DNA of 64,000 nucleotides from Symmachiella dynata (GTDB taxonomy: Bacteria; Planctomycetota; Planctomycetia; Planctomycetales; Planctomycetaceae): positions 4,021,001 to 4,085,000 of the forward strand of contig NZ_CP036276.1 in NCBI RefSeq assembly GCF_007747995.1, read 5' to 3'. Positions 56,521-64,000 of this stretch are shown in pieces. The first letter of the stretch is position 1. Every line of letters starts with the position of its first letter. A program made the position numbers and the translations under genes. Under the pieces are notes generated by a model. That model was not told the origin of the DNA. It made no database searches and worked only from the letters and a program-made list of their open reading frames with translations.

Positions 56521-56970
56521 AAAGACCGGCATGCGGTCGCTACGGGTCATCACCTTGTAATAATGACTGGCCGGCTGCGTGAGCACATAAACGTGCGGAA
56601 TGCCCAGCGCATCGTATACGAGGATTCCTCGAATGCCGCCGACCGTTTGGTACCAGACTCCTTTGTGCCAAACGTAGCTGGCCGGAATCTCGACCGGCTG
56701 CGGCTCTAACCAAGACCATCGGCCCGCTTCGAGGCTTTCGTTGTTGCAGCAACAATTCGTGGGCAACCGTGATTGTGCCCCCGGCCCCCAGGTCCAGACC
56801 CACAGTTGTCCGCCGGCCCAGACCGGTAGCACAGGCTGCCTGTCGCGCTGCAGAAACTGGACTTCACGATCGGCCTCTTCGCCCCGTTTCACGAGACGGC
56901 GTTGCAAACCATGCTTGCCAATCAGTTCGTCCGGAATCTCCCGCCATGATAATGCTACGCCGTCACACAT
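56503..56970 (-). CDS. Small SRAP-like protein with conserved MC start, downstream of Y-family polymerase
   Basis: 155 residues from the ATG at 56970, giving the N-terminus MCDGVALSWREIPDELIGKH. The longer frame adds 13 residues and would hide the MC start. The C-terminus has SHYYKVMTRSDRMPVFLGD, echoing the SRAP RMPV(I/F)L motif, and the middle has VLPVWAGGQLWVWTWG, similar to the SRAP W-G-L-x-P strand. The Glu of canonical SRAP is not evident. It is probably a diverged SRAP homologue using Cys2. It starts 8 nt after the polymerase stop, so the two are cotranscribed. The function is inferred from sequence echoes and context only. Confidence 0.72.
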   Translation of the reverse strand: MCDGVALSWREIPDELIGKHGLQRRLVKRGEEADREVQFLQRDRQPVLPVWAGGQLWVWTWGPGAQSRLPTNCCCNNESLEAGRWSWLEPQPVEIPASYVWHKGVWYQTVGGIRGILVYDALGIPHVYVLTQPASHYYKVMTRSDRMPVFLGDGI

Positions 56971-56978
56971 GGTGTTCC

Positions 56979-58193
56979 TCAAAAGCACGTCTTGTCGCGG
57001 ATGTCGCAAACGTCGTAGTTAAAAGCCTCGTCGTTGTAGATATCGGTGAGCGGCAATGTAGCGGCACTCCTCAGTGCGAAGCGGCCGAGCTTCTCGTTGG
57101 TTGCACGCTTCAGCTGCGCAATGCTGGAGTTGCCTTCGTCAGCCTCAAACAAACTGCGCTGTTCGGCCCCCCGATCACAAAGCCGTTCAGCGATCAGATC
57201 GATGTGTGTGACCGCCTGTCCTTGCAGCTCCAGGCAAGCCACAAGATGCAGACGATGAGCCGCCTCAAGCAGCTTGTCGAAGTCGCAGGTCGGAGATGCA
57301 AACCGCACCGACCGTGACCAATCTCCCGCTGTCTTGTACGAGAGCTTCATCACCAACTCGCCCACCAACACGCGGTGAAAGTCGAGTTCCTCAATCAGCC
57401 GTTCCGCATCGCGAACGGTCCAGGCCCACAACCGCTCCCTATCGGTCGATGGCCGTCCAATACTGCCTCCCCGCGCGATCGCCTTATGCTTTTTTCGCTC
57501 CGTTAAGATCGGAATCACCGCTTCTCCTTGAAGTTCCCACCACAAGGCTTCGCCTTTGATCGTGAGCAACTTGCGAATGAAATGCCGGTTGGCTTGCGTG
57601 AATTGCCAGCAAGTCCGGATGCCGTGTTGGTGCAGCTTGCGCGTGCTACGAGATCCGATGCCGCACAGTTCTTCGACCGGTTGTAGATGAATAAAATTCT
57701 CAATCGCGTCCTTCTCGGTGATCGTGCAACATCCGAACGGCTTACGCACATCGCTCATCAATTTGGCCAACGTACGAGACCGTGAGATGCCAATACTCAC
57801 CGGAATGCCGACTTCCTGGAGGATGCGTTGCTGCAAATTCTCCGCCGGCTCGCGCAGCGCCGACGCATCAAAAAACATTTCGTCGATCGAGTAATATTCG
57901 ACTTGTGGACTCACGCTGCGAATGACACCCAGCAGTTTGCGCGAGAGCACCTCGTACCAACGAAAGTCGCGTTTGACAAACACCGCGTCGGGACAGAGCG
58001 GCGCAGCATCCCAAATCGGCATGCCGGTCTTCACACCGCGGGCTTTCAGCTCGTAGGATTTGGCAATCACGCAGGCGCCCTGGTTCCCCAGCACCCCCAC
58101 CGGAATGTGCCGCAAGTGCTCATGGCGGACACGCTCTGCCGAGACATAAAAGCAATCAGAATCGACGTGGCCAATTAATTCATGGGTTTTCAT
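56979..58193 (-). CDS. Y-family (DinB/UmuC-like) DNA polymerase
   Basis: 404 residues from the ATG at 58193; the longer frame adds 40 unsupported codons. The palm begins with HVDSDCFYVSAERVR, in place of the usual DMDxFFASVE. The catalytic motif EYYSIDEMFFD follows near residue 100, then helix-hairpin-helix segments (PVEELCGIGSRSTRKLHQHG). The little-finger region is present (ELVMKLSYKT). It lacks the very C-terminal beta-clamp motif I can recognise with certainty. It performs translesion synthesis. It is linked to the SRAP-like gene behind it and faces the SRAP gene, so a damage-response role is likely. A palindrome lies just upstream (58207-58222). Confidence 0.9.
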   Translation of the reverse strand: MKTHELIGHVDSDCFYVSAERVRHEHLRHIPVGVLGNQGACVIAKSYELKARGVKTGMPIWDAAPLCPDAVFVKRDFRWYEVLSRKLLGVIRSVSPQVEYYSIDEMFFDASALREPAENLQQRILQEVGIPVSIGISRSRTLAKLMSDVRKPFGCCTITEKDAIENFIHLQPVEELCGIGSRSTRKLHQHGIRTCWQFTQANRHFIRKLLTIKGEALWWELQGEAVIPILTERKKHKAIARGGSIGRPSTDRERLWAWTVRDAERLIEELDFHRVLVGELVMKLSYKTAGDWSRSVRFASPTCDFDKLLEAAHRLHLVACLELQGQAVTHIDLIAERLCDRGAEQRSLFEADEGNSSIAQLKRATNEKLGRFALRSAATLPLTDIYNDEAFNYDVCDIRDKTCF

Positions 58194-58206
58194 GTTGCCA
58201 GGATAT

Positions 58207-58222
58207 GTGTTCGCATGTACAC
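58207..58222. promoter_or_regulatory. Candidate operator GTGT-N8-ACAC upstream of the Y-family polymerase
   Basis: The inverted repeat GTGT-TCGCATGT-ACAC starts 14 nt upstream of the polymerase ATG. The spacing (4-N8-4) equals that of CTGT-N8-ACAG LexA boxes, but the half-site differs by one base on each side. Its role is a guess from position and shape. Confidence 0.35.
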
Positions 58223-58624
58223 TTTCAAGCCGTAGGTTGGGGAATTCAAAACGGCAACCACTTACCGCAACACGCGGCCAAGCCCCGTTCGACAAACGGC
58301 CGTATTTCCCCAACCCGTACTGCGGTCATCCGAAGTGGTGGTCGTAAAATCGAGAACGGAGTCATGCATCACAGAGAAAGCACTCACAAGGCGTTTGCAA
58401 GGACCCCGGCGTTATTTTGCAGCGCTCGGTCTGTATTCAAACGTCGGGACAAATCATGGAAATCGCTCGATCACACTCTCGATTTGCGGAACAAATGCGA
58501 CTGCATGTTTCGTCTCAAGTTTGGTTTTTTGCCCGGCGCGAGCCATTTGCCATCGATTAGTCTTCAAATTGCGTATAATGTGTGAATGGTGACTCTAATT
58601 ACCAAGTTCAAAAGGCAACAAGTC
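58223..58624. other. Intergenic region, no gene recognised
   Basis: About 400 bases between the Y-polymerase promoter area and the ECF sigma gene. Open frames of 85-126 codons here overlap and show nothing familiar. Confidence 0.5.
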
Positions 58625-59245
58625 ATGGCCGATGACGAATCAATTGCTTTACTCGCACGCTGGGAGCAAGGTGATGAAAAAGCGGCCGATGAAATCTTCG
58701 AGCGTTATTTGTTGCGATTGACAGCCCTGGCGCGGTCACGGTTGTCCAACGAGATTCAAACCGTTGTCGATCCAGAAGACGTAGTACAATCTGCTTATCG
58801 CACTTTCTTTTGCAATGCGGGCCAAAGAAGCTATACGCTCAGTCGAGGCGGCGATTTATGGCGGTTGCTAGCGGCCATTACGGTCCACAAAGTGCTCCGT
58901 CAGGTGGAGTTTCACCAGGCACAAAAACGGTCGATTGGAGCCGTGCGAAGCATTGGGGGATCCAGCTGGAGTATTCGCCCCGAAATCATTGCCCGAGATC
59001 CTTCGCCGGAAGAAGCGCTGGCCATCGCGGAAGAGCTTGAGGACCTGATGCGGCAGTTGAGGCCTAAGTATCAAGTTATTCTTGAGTTGCGGCTGAAAGG
59101 GGAATCGGTGGAAGACATTGCCGCCGCGACAGGTCGCACAACACGCACGGTCCAGCGCGTGATGCAGGGTATCCGAAAGGACCTCGAAATGCGGCTATTT
59201 GAGGATTCATCACTTGGCGCTCGTCAGGAAGTGACTAAGGCGTAG
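58625..59245 (+). CDS. ECF-type RNA polymerase sigma factor (planctomycete class)
   Basis: 206 residues from the ATG at 58625, with AAGG upstream; the longer frame adds 13 codons. Region 2 is visible: ALLARWEQGDEKAADEIFER, then VVDPEDVVQSAYRTFF. Region 4 has LRPKYQVILELRLKGESVED and a helix-turn-helix (IAAATGRTTRTVQRVMQGIR). The linker is long, as in planctomycete ECF groups. No anti-sigma gene follows. Instead a kinase-WD40 gene lies 634 nt downstream on the same strand, a known planctomycete association, so phosphorylation may control this factor. Confidence 0.93.
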   Translation: MADDESIALLARWEQGDEKAADEIFERYLLRLTALARSRLSNEIQTVVDPEDVVQSAYRTFFCNAGQRSYTLSRGGDLWRLLAAITVHKVLRQVEFHQAQKRSIGAVRSIGGSSWSIRPEIIARDPSPEEALAIAEELEDLMRQLRPKYQVILELRLKGESVEDIAAATGRTTRTVQRVMQGIRKDLEMRLFEDSSLGARQEVTKA

Positions 59246-59879
59246 CCAAGCGATACCGCCATCAAGCCATTCATTCCTGCAACGTGCAGGTTTGTGAGCC
59301 GCGTCTTGCCATTCACGCCGAATGAGCGCCCCCTGCCCCAAAGCGAAACGCGATATTTGTGGACTTTCTTCAATTTTTTCAGAATTCCCACCTTCCGCAT
59401 GTCGTTTTCCCAGCGTTTTCCTGATTACCCCTTAGGGAAAGGGAAGTCCAGTCGACAAGTAGCGCTGGTTGATCCCGACCTGACCGCTTGTTGGAGGAGA
59501 GTCAGGTCGTCGAATTCTGGGCAGAGACTCGTATCGCGTTGAATGCATCGCCATGGTTGCTCGTCGGAAACGATCAAGCAGCCGTGGATTAGGTATATGC
59601 GCAGCTTTATTGTCATGCTGGTGTTCTGGGTGCAGTTTGCGATCGATTGCGGGCACGATATCGCGAATTGCAATATCACGCGGATGTCAATGCATCCGGT
59701 CAATTGCGATCGGTGTGAAAACGTTTTGAAATCAATTTCAGTTGCTATGCAACTCCCAGCCCTGGATTAGTTGGGGGCAGTGGCGTGTAGAGCGACATTT
59801 TTATTGAATTCTCAACGCGACTGCCGTACTGTGAAATCCAAGCACGATTTTGCGCGAGACGTTTGCCGAAGGATTCCTC
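59246..59879. other. Intergenic region, no gene recognised
   Basis: About 630 bases between the sigma factor and the kinase. A 75-codon frame at 59543-59770 has no supporting signal. It may contain the promoter of the kinase gene. The ribosome site AAGGA precedes 59880. Confidence 0.5.
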
Positions 59880-62800
59880 ATGCACGACCACTCGGCTGTT
59901 TTTGAACAGCAACTCGAAGATTTTGAAGAGGCTTGGGAAGCTGGAACGCCTCCAATGATCGACCAAGCCCTGCAGGCGGTGCCGGATGAGGAACGTTGGG
60001 ACCTGCTTGTCGAGTTGGTAAAGATCGACCTAGAGCGCCGTTGGCGCGATACCAATCCACGCACTGCTGGAAGCACCTTGCCCGAGCGGCCACGGCTCGA
60101 TGACTACGCGCGCATTTATAGGCAACTTGCCCCAGTGGAACAATTACCGGTCGATCTGGTAGCTGAAGAGTACCGCGTGCGGCGGTTATGCGGCGAACAT
60201 CCTCGGGAAGAAGACTACCTGAAGCGTTTCCGGCTCAAACGTGCGGCCTGGCTCAGCTCAGTCAAGCGTGTGGAAGAGGAGCTCTTTGATAGAACACCAA
60301 GCAAGTACTCAACTCGACAGGCAAATGTCGGCGAGCTACCGATCCAGACGCGATGCCCCCATTGTCAAAACCATATTAATATCGCGGATGAAACGAAGTT
60401 AGAGGAGATTATTTGCGATGCGTGTGGAAGCGGCATCAGCCTATTGGGCAGCCAAGCGACTGAGACGCTCGCACAAGATTTGTGTCGCACATTGGGCCAC
60501 TTTGAGTTAATCAGCCGACTCGGCACCGGTCATTTTGGTACAGTCTGGAAAGCGCGCGACAAGGACTTGGAACGGATGGTCGCCGTAAAGATTCCCCGCA
60601 AAGGGGCGTTGAGTACCACTGAGTCGGCCAACTTTTTTAAAGAAGCACGGACTGTTGCCCAACTGAATCACCCGAACATTGTCCCGATCCATGAAGTGGG
60701 GCGTGACAACGACACGGTCTACATCGTTAGCGAATATATTCAAGGAGCCACATTACGCGAATGGCTCAACGGCAAACAGTTGGACATGACACAGATTGCC
60801 GAGCTGTGTGAGCAACTAGCTAACGGACTGCAGCATGCTCATGAGGCCGGCGTAACCCACCGAGACATCAAACCGAGCAACATTATGCTCGACCTGACCG
60901 GTACGCCACATATCATGGATTTTGGGCTCGCCAAACGCGACGCTGGTGAAATCCAGATGACTCTCGACGGCCAGATTCTCGGTACGCCGGCCTATATGTC
61001 GCCCGAACAGGCAGAAGGAAATAGCCACAAGGCGGATAGCCGGAGTGATGTCTATTCACTAGGCGTCGTGCTGTACGAGCTTCTCACCGGCAACTTGCCG
61101 TTTCGGGGCGACATGCTGATGTTGATCGTGCAAATCACGGCCGAAGAACCTCCCAGTCCGCGCAAACTTCATGCTCACATTCCAGTGGATATGGAGACGA
61201 TTTGTTTAAAATGTCTCGAGAAGGATCCCGCCAAACGGTACCAATCGGCCCAAGAAGTTGCCGCCGAACTGCGACGTTTCATTGAAGGAAAACCGATTCA
61301 CGCCCGTCCGGTCGGGCCGGTCGCCAAGACCTGGCGGTGGTGCAAACGCAACCGCGCTATCGCCGCACTGATCGTGGCGGTGATTAGCACGTTTGCCTGC
61401 GGGACCGCCGTGTCGTCAGCAATGTACGTGCGTGAAGCGGCTGCCCTGTATAGCACTAAAGAAGTGCTTTCGCAGATGTACGTCAAGGAAGCTGAATTGC
61501 AGGATTCGAACGCTCTGATGCGCGGCCTCACTTGGTTGGCAGCGGCACTGGCGCTCGACGAAGGGAACCCGCAGCGAGAACCGATCAGCCGCATGCGCGT
61601 GGCAGCCGCGCTCCAATCCAGCCCGTCATTAGAGCAGATGTGGTTTCACACCGGCGGAATTGGCTTCACCACCATCAGCCCGGATGGACAAATGGTTTTG
61701 ACCGCTGGTGTCGACAAAACCGCCCGGGTATGGAATGTGACCACCGGGCTGCCGGTAACTGAGCCTTTCGTACACACAGACCGAATTCGTCACGCTGAAT
61801 TCAGTCACGACGGAAAATACATTGCAACTGCCTGCAACGACGGAACGGCGTACGTCTGGGAAATTTCCACCGGCAAGCAATTGGCCCGCATCAAGCATGG
61901 GAATCGTAAAAACAACCCGAATCTGCCAGCTTTCGTATCTTGTGTGCGGATTTGCCCACCCGATCCAGCTCAGCCTGAGCAACTTATTATCGCAACGGCT
62001 AGTTTTGATCACACAGCGACTGTGTGGGACGGGCGAACGGGTGAGCAGCTTGCCCAATTGTCACATGATGGCCCCGTCTCAGACGTGGTTTTTGACTCGA
62101 CAGGTCGTAATTTGTTTACTGCGAGTGGGGATGAGACCGCACGAATTTGGAATTGGCGAAAACCAATTGAGGAGGGAGGAGAAAATCCCAAGGTCCTCCA
62201 TCACGATAATGCGATCTCGGTGATGGCGATCACGCACAACGATCAAACGATGATTACGGGGACAAACAGCGGAGACGTTTATCTATGGGACGTCGCAACC
62301 GCGGAAGAGGTCGACTCAGAACAAAATGTACACAATGGCTTGATTGCCCACATCACCTGTAGCCCCGACGGTAAACTGTTTGCGACAGCCAGCCATGACA
62401 GAACGGCTCGTCTGTGGCGCGTCGCAGACGGATACACTCTACATAGCGAGCCGTTTGTGCACCAATTTCGTACGAACTCGGTGGCGTTTAGCGATGACAG
62501 TCGCTTGCTGGCGACAGCAAGCGAGGATGGCACGGTGCGTATTTGGGATACCACAACCGGCAGCCCCGCCACACCACTGATCCCCCACAGCGGAAGCGTC
62601 TCGCATGTGGAGTTTTTGCCGGGCCGGGACCAAAAGCTCAAATTGCTGACAAGCTGCACCGACGGAACCGCACGACTCTGGGAATTGGCCACTAAGCCGA
62701 GAAGGCTCCCTTTGCCGCATATGTCTCCAGTGAATTGTTTTGCGAGCTGCCCGCAAAGCAATTGGTACGTGATGACGAACAAGGGCAATCAAAACTCGCT

Positions 62801-63935
62801 GATGACTGTTCAAATCACTGACGAAGGAGAACTAAACACGCAGACAATTCCAGTGAACATTGAAATCGATGGGATCGCACTGCACACATCCTGCGCAACA
62901 CTGAGCGCAGATGCAAAATATTTAGCTGCCGGTTTCACCGAAGGTTACGTGACCACTTGGGACCTAGTCAATGCAAACCCCGTCTCGGCACTGCTGGCGC
63001 ATGACGGAGCAGTCCAAACCATTGAATTGAGCGACGACGGGAAACTCCTCCTTGTCCGCTGTCGCAATGGCGCGAAAGAGCAGACTGTCACGTGTTGGGA
63101 TACCCAAAACTCTGACGAGCCCCTCTGGTCACTCGATGGGGCGATTGCACATGCCACGTTCAGTCGCAAGGGGACTCAAGTCGCAGTTGCGAATGGAAAT
63201 GAAACACTGATACTAAACGCCCTTACGGGAATCTCCACTGGCGTGAAGATCACACACAACCACCGAATGCGACACTGTCAGTTTTCCCCTAATGGACAAC
63301 TGTTGCTAACGTGCAGCGATGACAAGACAGCGCGGCTGTGGAATGTTTCCTCCGGAAAACCAGTGGGAAACCCGCTCGTCCATACCGCCTCGGTTATTTA
63401 TGGCATGTTCGACCCCACGGGAACACGAGTCGCCACTCTCGCCTACGATACCACGACGGTCTCCGGAGAAAATTCGGCACGAGTATGGGATGTTGGCACC
63501 ACAACTCCGCTCACGAAGCGTCTTCCGCACTTCGTCCTATCAGCATCGTCAACAGCGACAAGTTCTTTAATGTTTAGTCAGGATGGCAAGCTGCTATTGA
63601 CCGTAGGAAAGAGCCCCGACGCAGCCTATGTGTGGGGTGTGGACACCAGTGAATTAGCTCTGCCACCGTTGTCATCGAACGCCCCGATTTTAGCTGCAGG
63701 TTTTGCCAACAGCGATCAGTCAATCCTGCTCTTGCATGGCAAAGATCCCGCCGAAGATACGCTGCACTCGTTGAGTCTGCATGAACTGCCCAAAGATACC
63801 CGCGATGTCGACACCATCATACAACACACCAAATTGCTCTCAAGCCAGCGGATCGACAAACTGTCCGACGCCATGCCGCTGACGCCGACTGAGCTTCATA
63901 ATTTGTGGAACAAATTCCGCAGCCCTGCCCAATAA
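59880..63935 (+). CDS. Transmembrane Ser/Thr protein kinase with zinc ribbon and WD40 propeller
   Basis: 1351 residues from the ATG at 59880, with AAGGA 7 nt upstream; a TTG 30 nt earlier is rejected. Residues 1-150 are helical and planctomycete-specific. A zinc-ribbon-like pair CPHC and CDAC lies at about 158-183. The kinase domain (about 205-470) has LGTGHFGTVWKARD, VAVKIPRK, THRDIKPSNIML, IMDFGLAKRD and GTPAYMSPEQAEG. One membrane helix (IAALIVAVISTFACGTAVSS) is near 493-515. About a dozen WD40-like repeats follow (about 585-1260), for example TTISPDGQMVLTAGVDKTAR. The kinase faces the cytoplasm and the propeller probably lies outside. It may act on the upstream ECF factor. Confidence 0.93.
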   Translation: MHDHSAVFEQQLEDFEEAWEAGTPPMIDQALQAVPDEERWDLLVELVKIDLERRWRDTNPRTAGSTLPERPRLDDYARIYRQLAPVEQLPVDLVAEEYRVRRLCGEHPREEDYLKRFRLKRAAWLSSVKRVEEELFDRTPSKYSTRQANVGELPIQTRCPHCQNHINIADETKLEEIICDACGSGISLLGSQATETLAQDLCRTLGHFELISRLGTGHFGTVWKARDKDLERMVAVKIPRKGALSTTESANFFKEARTVAQLNHPNIVPIHEVGRDNDTVYIVSEYIQGATLREWLNGKQLDMTQIAELCEQLANGLQHAHEAGVTHRDIKPSNIMLDLTGTPHIMDFGLAKRDAGEIQMTLDGQILGTPAYMSPEQAEGNSHKADSRSDVYSLGVVLYELLTGNLPFRGDMLMLIVQITAEEPPSPRKLHAHIPVDMETICLKCLEKDPAKRYQSAQEVAAELRRFIEGKPIHARPVGPVAKTWRWCKRNRAIAALIVAVISTFACGTAVSSAMYVREAAALYSTKEVLSQMYVKEAELQDSNALMRGLTWLAAALALDEGNPQREPISRMRVAAALQSSPSLEQMWFHTGGIGFTTISPDGQMVLTAGVDKTARVWNVTTGLPVTEPFVHTDRIRHAEFSHDGKYIATACNDGTAYVWEISTGKQLARIKHGNRKNNPNLPAFVSCVRICPPDPAQPEQLIIATASFDHTATVWDGRTGEQLAQLSHDGPVSDVVFDSTGRNLFTASGDETARIWNWRKPIEEGGENPKVLHHDNAISVMAITHNDQTMITGTNSGDVYLWDVATAEEVDSEQNVHNGLIAHITCSPDGKLFATASHDRTARLWRVADGYTLHSEPFVHQFRTNSVAFSDDSRLLATASEDGTVRIWDTTTGSPATPLIPHSGSVSHVEFLPGRDQKLKLLTSCTDGTARLWELATKPRRLPLPHMSPVNCFASCPQSNWYVMTNKGNQNSLMTVQITDEGELNTQTIPVNIEIDGIALHTSCATLSADAKYLAAGFTEGYVTTWDLVNANPVSALLAHDGAVQTIELSDDGKLLLVRCRNGAKEQTVTCWDTQNSDEPLWSLDGAIAHATFSRKGTQVAVANGNETLILNALTGISTGVKITHNHRMRHCQFSPNGQLLLTCSDDKTARLWNVSSGKPVGNPLVHTASVIYGMFDPTGTRVATLAYDTTTVSGENSARVWDVGTTTPLTKRLPHFVLSASSTATSSLMFSQDGKLLLTVGKSPDAAYVWGVDTSELALPPLSSNAPILAAGFANSDQSILLLHGKDPAEDTLHSLSLHELPKDTRDVDTIIQHTKLLSSQRIDKLSDAMPLTPTELHNLWNKFRSPAQ

Positions 63936-63943
63936 ATTTGACG

Positions 63944-63975
63944 CGCGATTCATTTCCATGTGACAATGAATCGCG
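63944..63975 (+). terminator. Hairpin after the kinase gene, possible terminator
   Basis: The arms CGCGATTCATT and AATGAATCGCG form a perfect 11-bp stem, 8 nt after the stop codon. A CCTTTTCTT tract follows only after 17 nt, so termination is plausible but not certain. Confidence 0.55.
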
Positions 63976-64000
63976 AACCGCGATCCTACCCCTTTTCTTA

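Noticed and set aside
59543-59770. 75-codon frame upstream of the kinase gene
   Set aside because: Contains a hydrophobic stretch but no ribosome site or recognisable family; judged chance.
1-64000. CRISPR arrays, rRNA and tRNA genes
   Set aside because: No regularly spaced direct repeats and no recognisable tRNA or rRNA segments were seen by reading. A dedicated RNA search could still find a small RNA.

Overview
This window looks like a piece of a planctomycete chromosome. The markers for this are a paired DUF1549/DUF1553 cytochrome gene and DUF1501 gene, three DUF1559 genes with prepilin-type N-termini, an ECF sigma factor next to a Ser/Thr kinase-WD40 protein, and many secreted enzymes with long N-terminal signals. 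No rRNA, tRNA, CRISPR array or prophage was recognised. One intact insertion sequence is present.

Layout. 1-419: the start of a membrane-anchored diguanylate cyclase that runs off the left edge (TTG start). 1030-9227: a FadL-type outer-membrane protein, a sialidase-like protein and two members of a family of large secreted glycoside-hydrolase-like proteins; a third member lies at 15945-18329. 9772-14626: an octahaem cytochrome c, a convergent lipoprotein and a DUF1559 protein. 14920-21156: a small lipoprotein, the third glycosidase-like paralogue and two secreted phosphoesterases (calcineurin-like and PhoD-like).

21354-26647 is a nitric oxide defence locus. The genes hmp, ric and a quinol-type NO reductase read leftwards. 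An NsrR-like Rrf2 regulator and a translationally coupled DUF3565 gene read rightwards. A repeated AAGGTA(T/A)AGAATA element lies in the divergent promoter region. 26872-31654 holds a D-aminoacylase-like amidohydrolase, a leucine-rich-repeat lipoprotein, a small lipoprotein and a DUF1559 protein.

32294-35737 looks like amino-sugar or murein salvage: a sodium:solute symporter, murQ, and a BadF-type amino-sugar kinase gene broken by one in-frame TAG. 35760-42171 carries secreted hydrolases: a purple-acid-phosphatase-like enzyme, an esterase/SMP-30 fusion, a DUF1593 protein and an SGNH/TPR protein. A DUF1559 gene with a strong terminator follows. Next is an IS4/Tn5-type insertion sequence (43682-45201) with 17-bp perfect inverted repeats and an intact 9-bp target duplication.

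45524-55704 holds an RluA-type pseudouridine synthase, a TPR/peroxiredoxin/rhodanese fusion, a second sialidase-like protein, the DUF1549/DUF1553 and DUF1501 pair, and a small membrane protein. 55888-58193 is a probable DNA damage cassette: an SRAP protein facing a Y-family polymerase and a diverged SRAP-like protein. The right end holds the ECF sigma factor and a 1351-residue kinase-WD40 protein.

The main themes are scavenging of complex glycans (glycosidase-like proteins, sialidases, esterases, phosphatases, amino-sugar salvage), NO detoxification and translesion or abasic-site repair. The least explained elements are the three-member glycosidase-like family and the SRAP-like/Y-polymerase pair.
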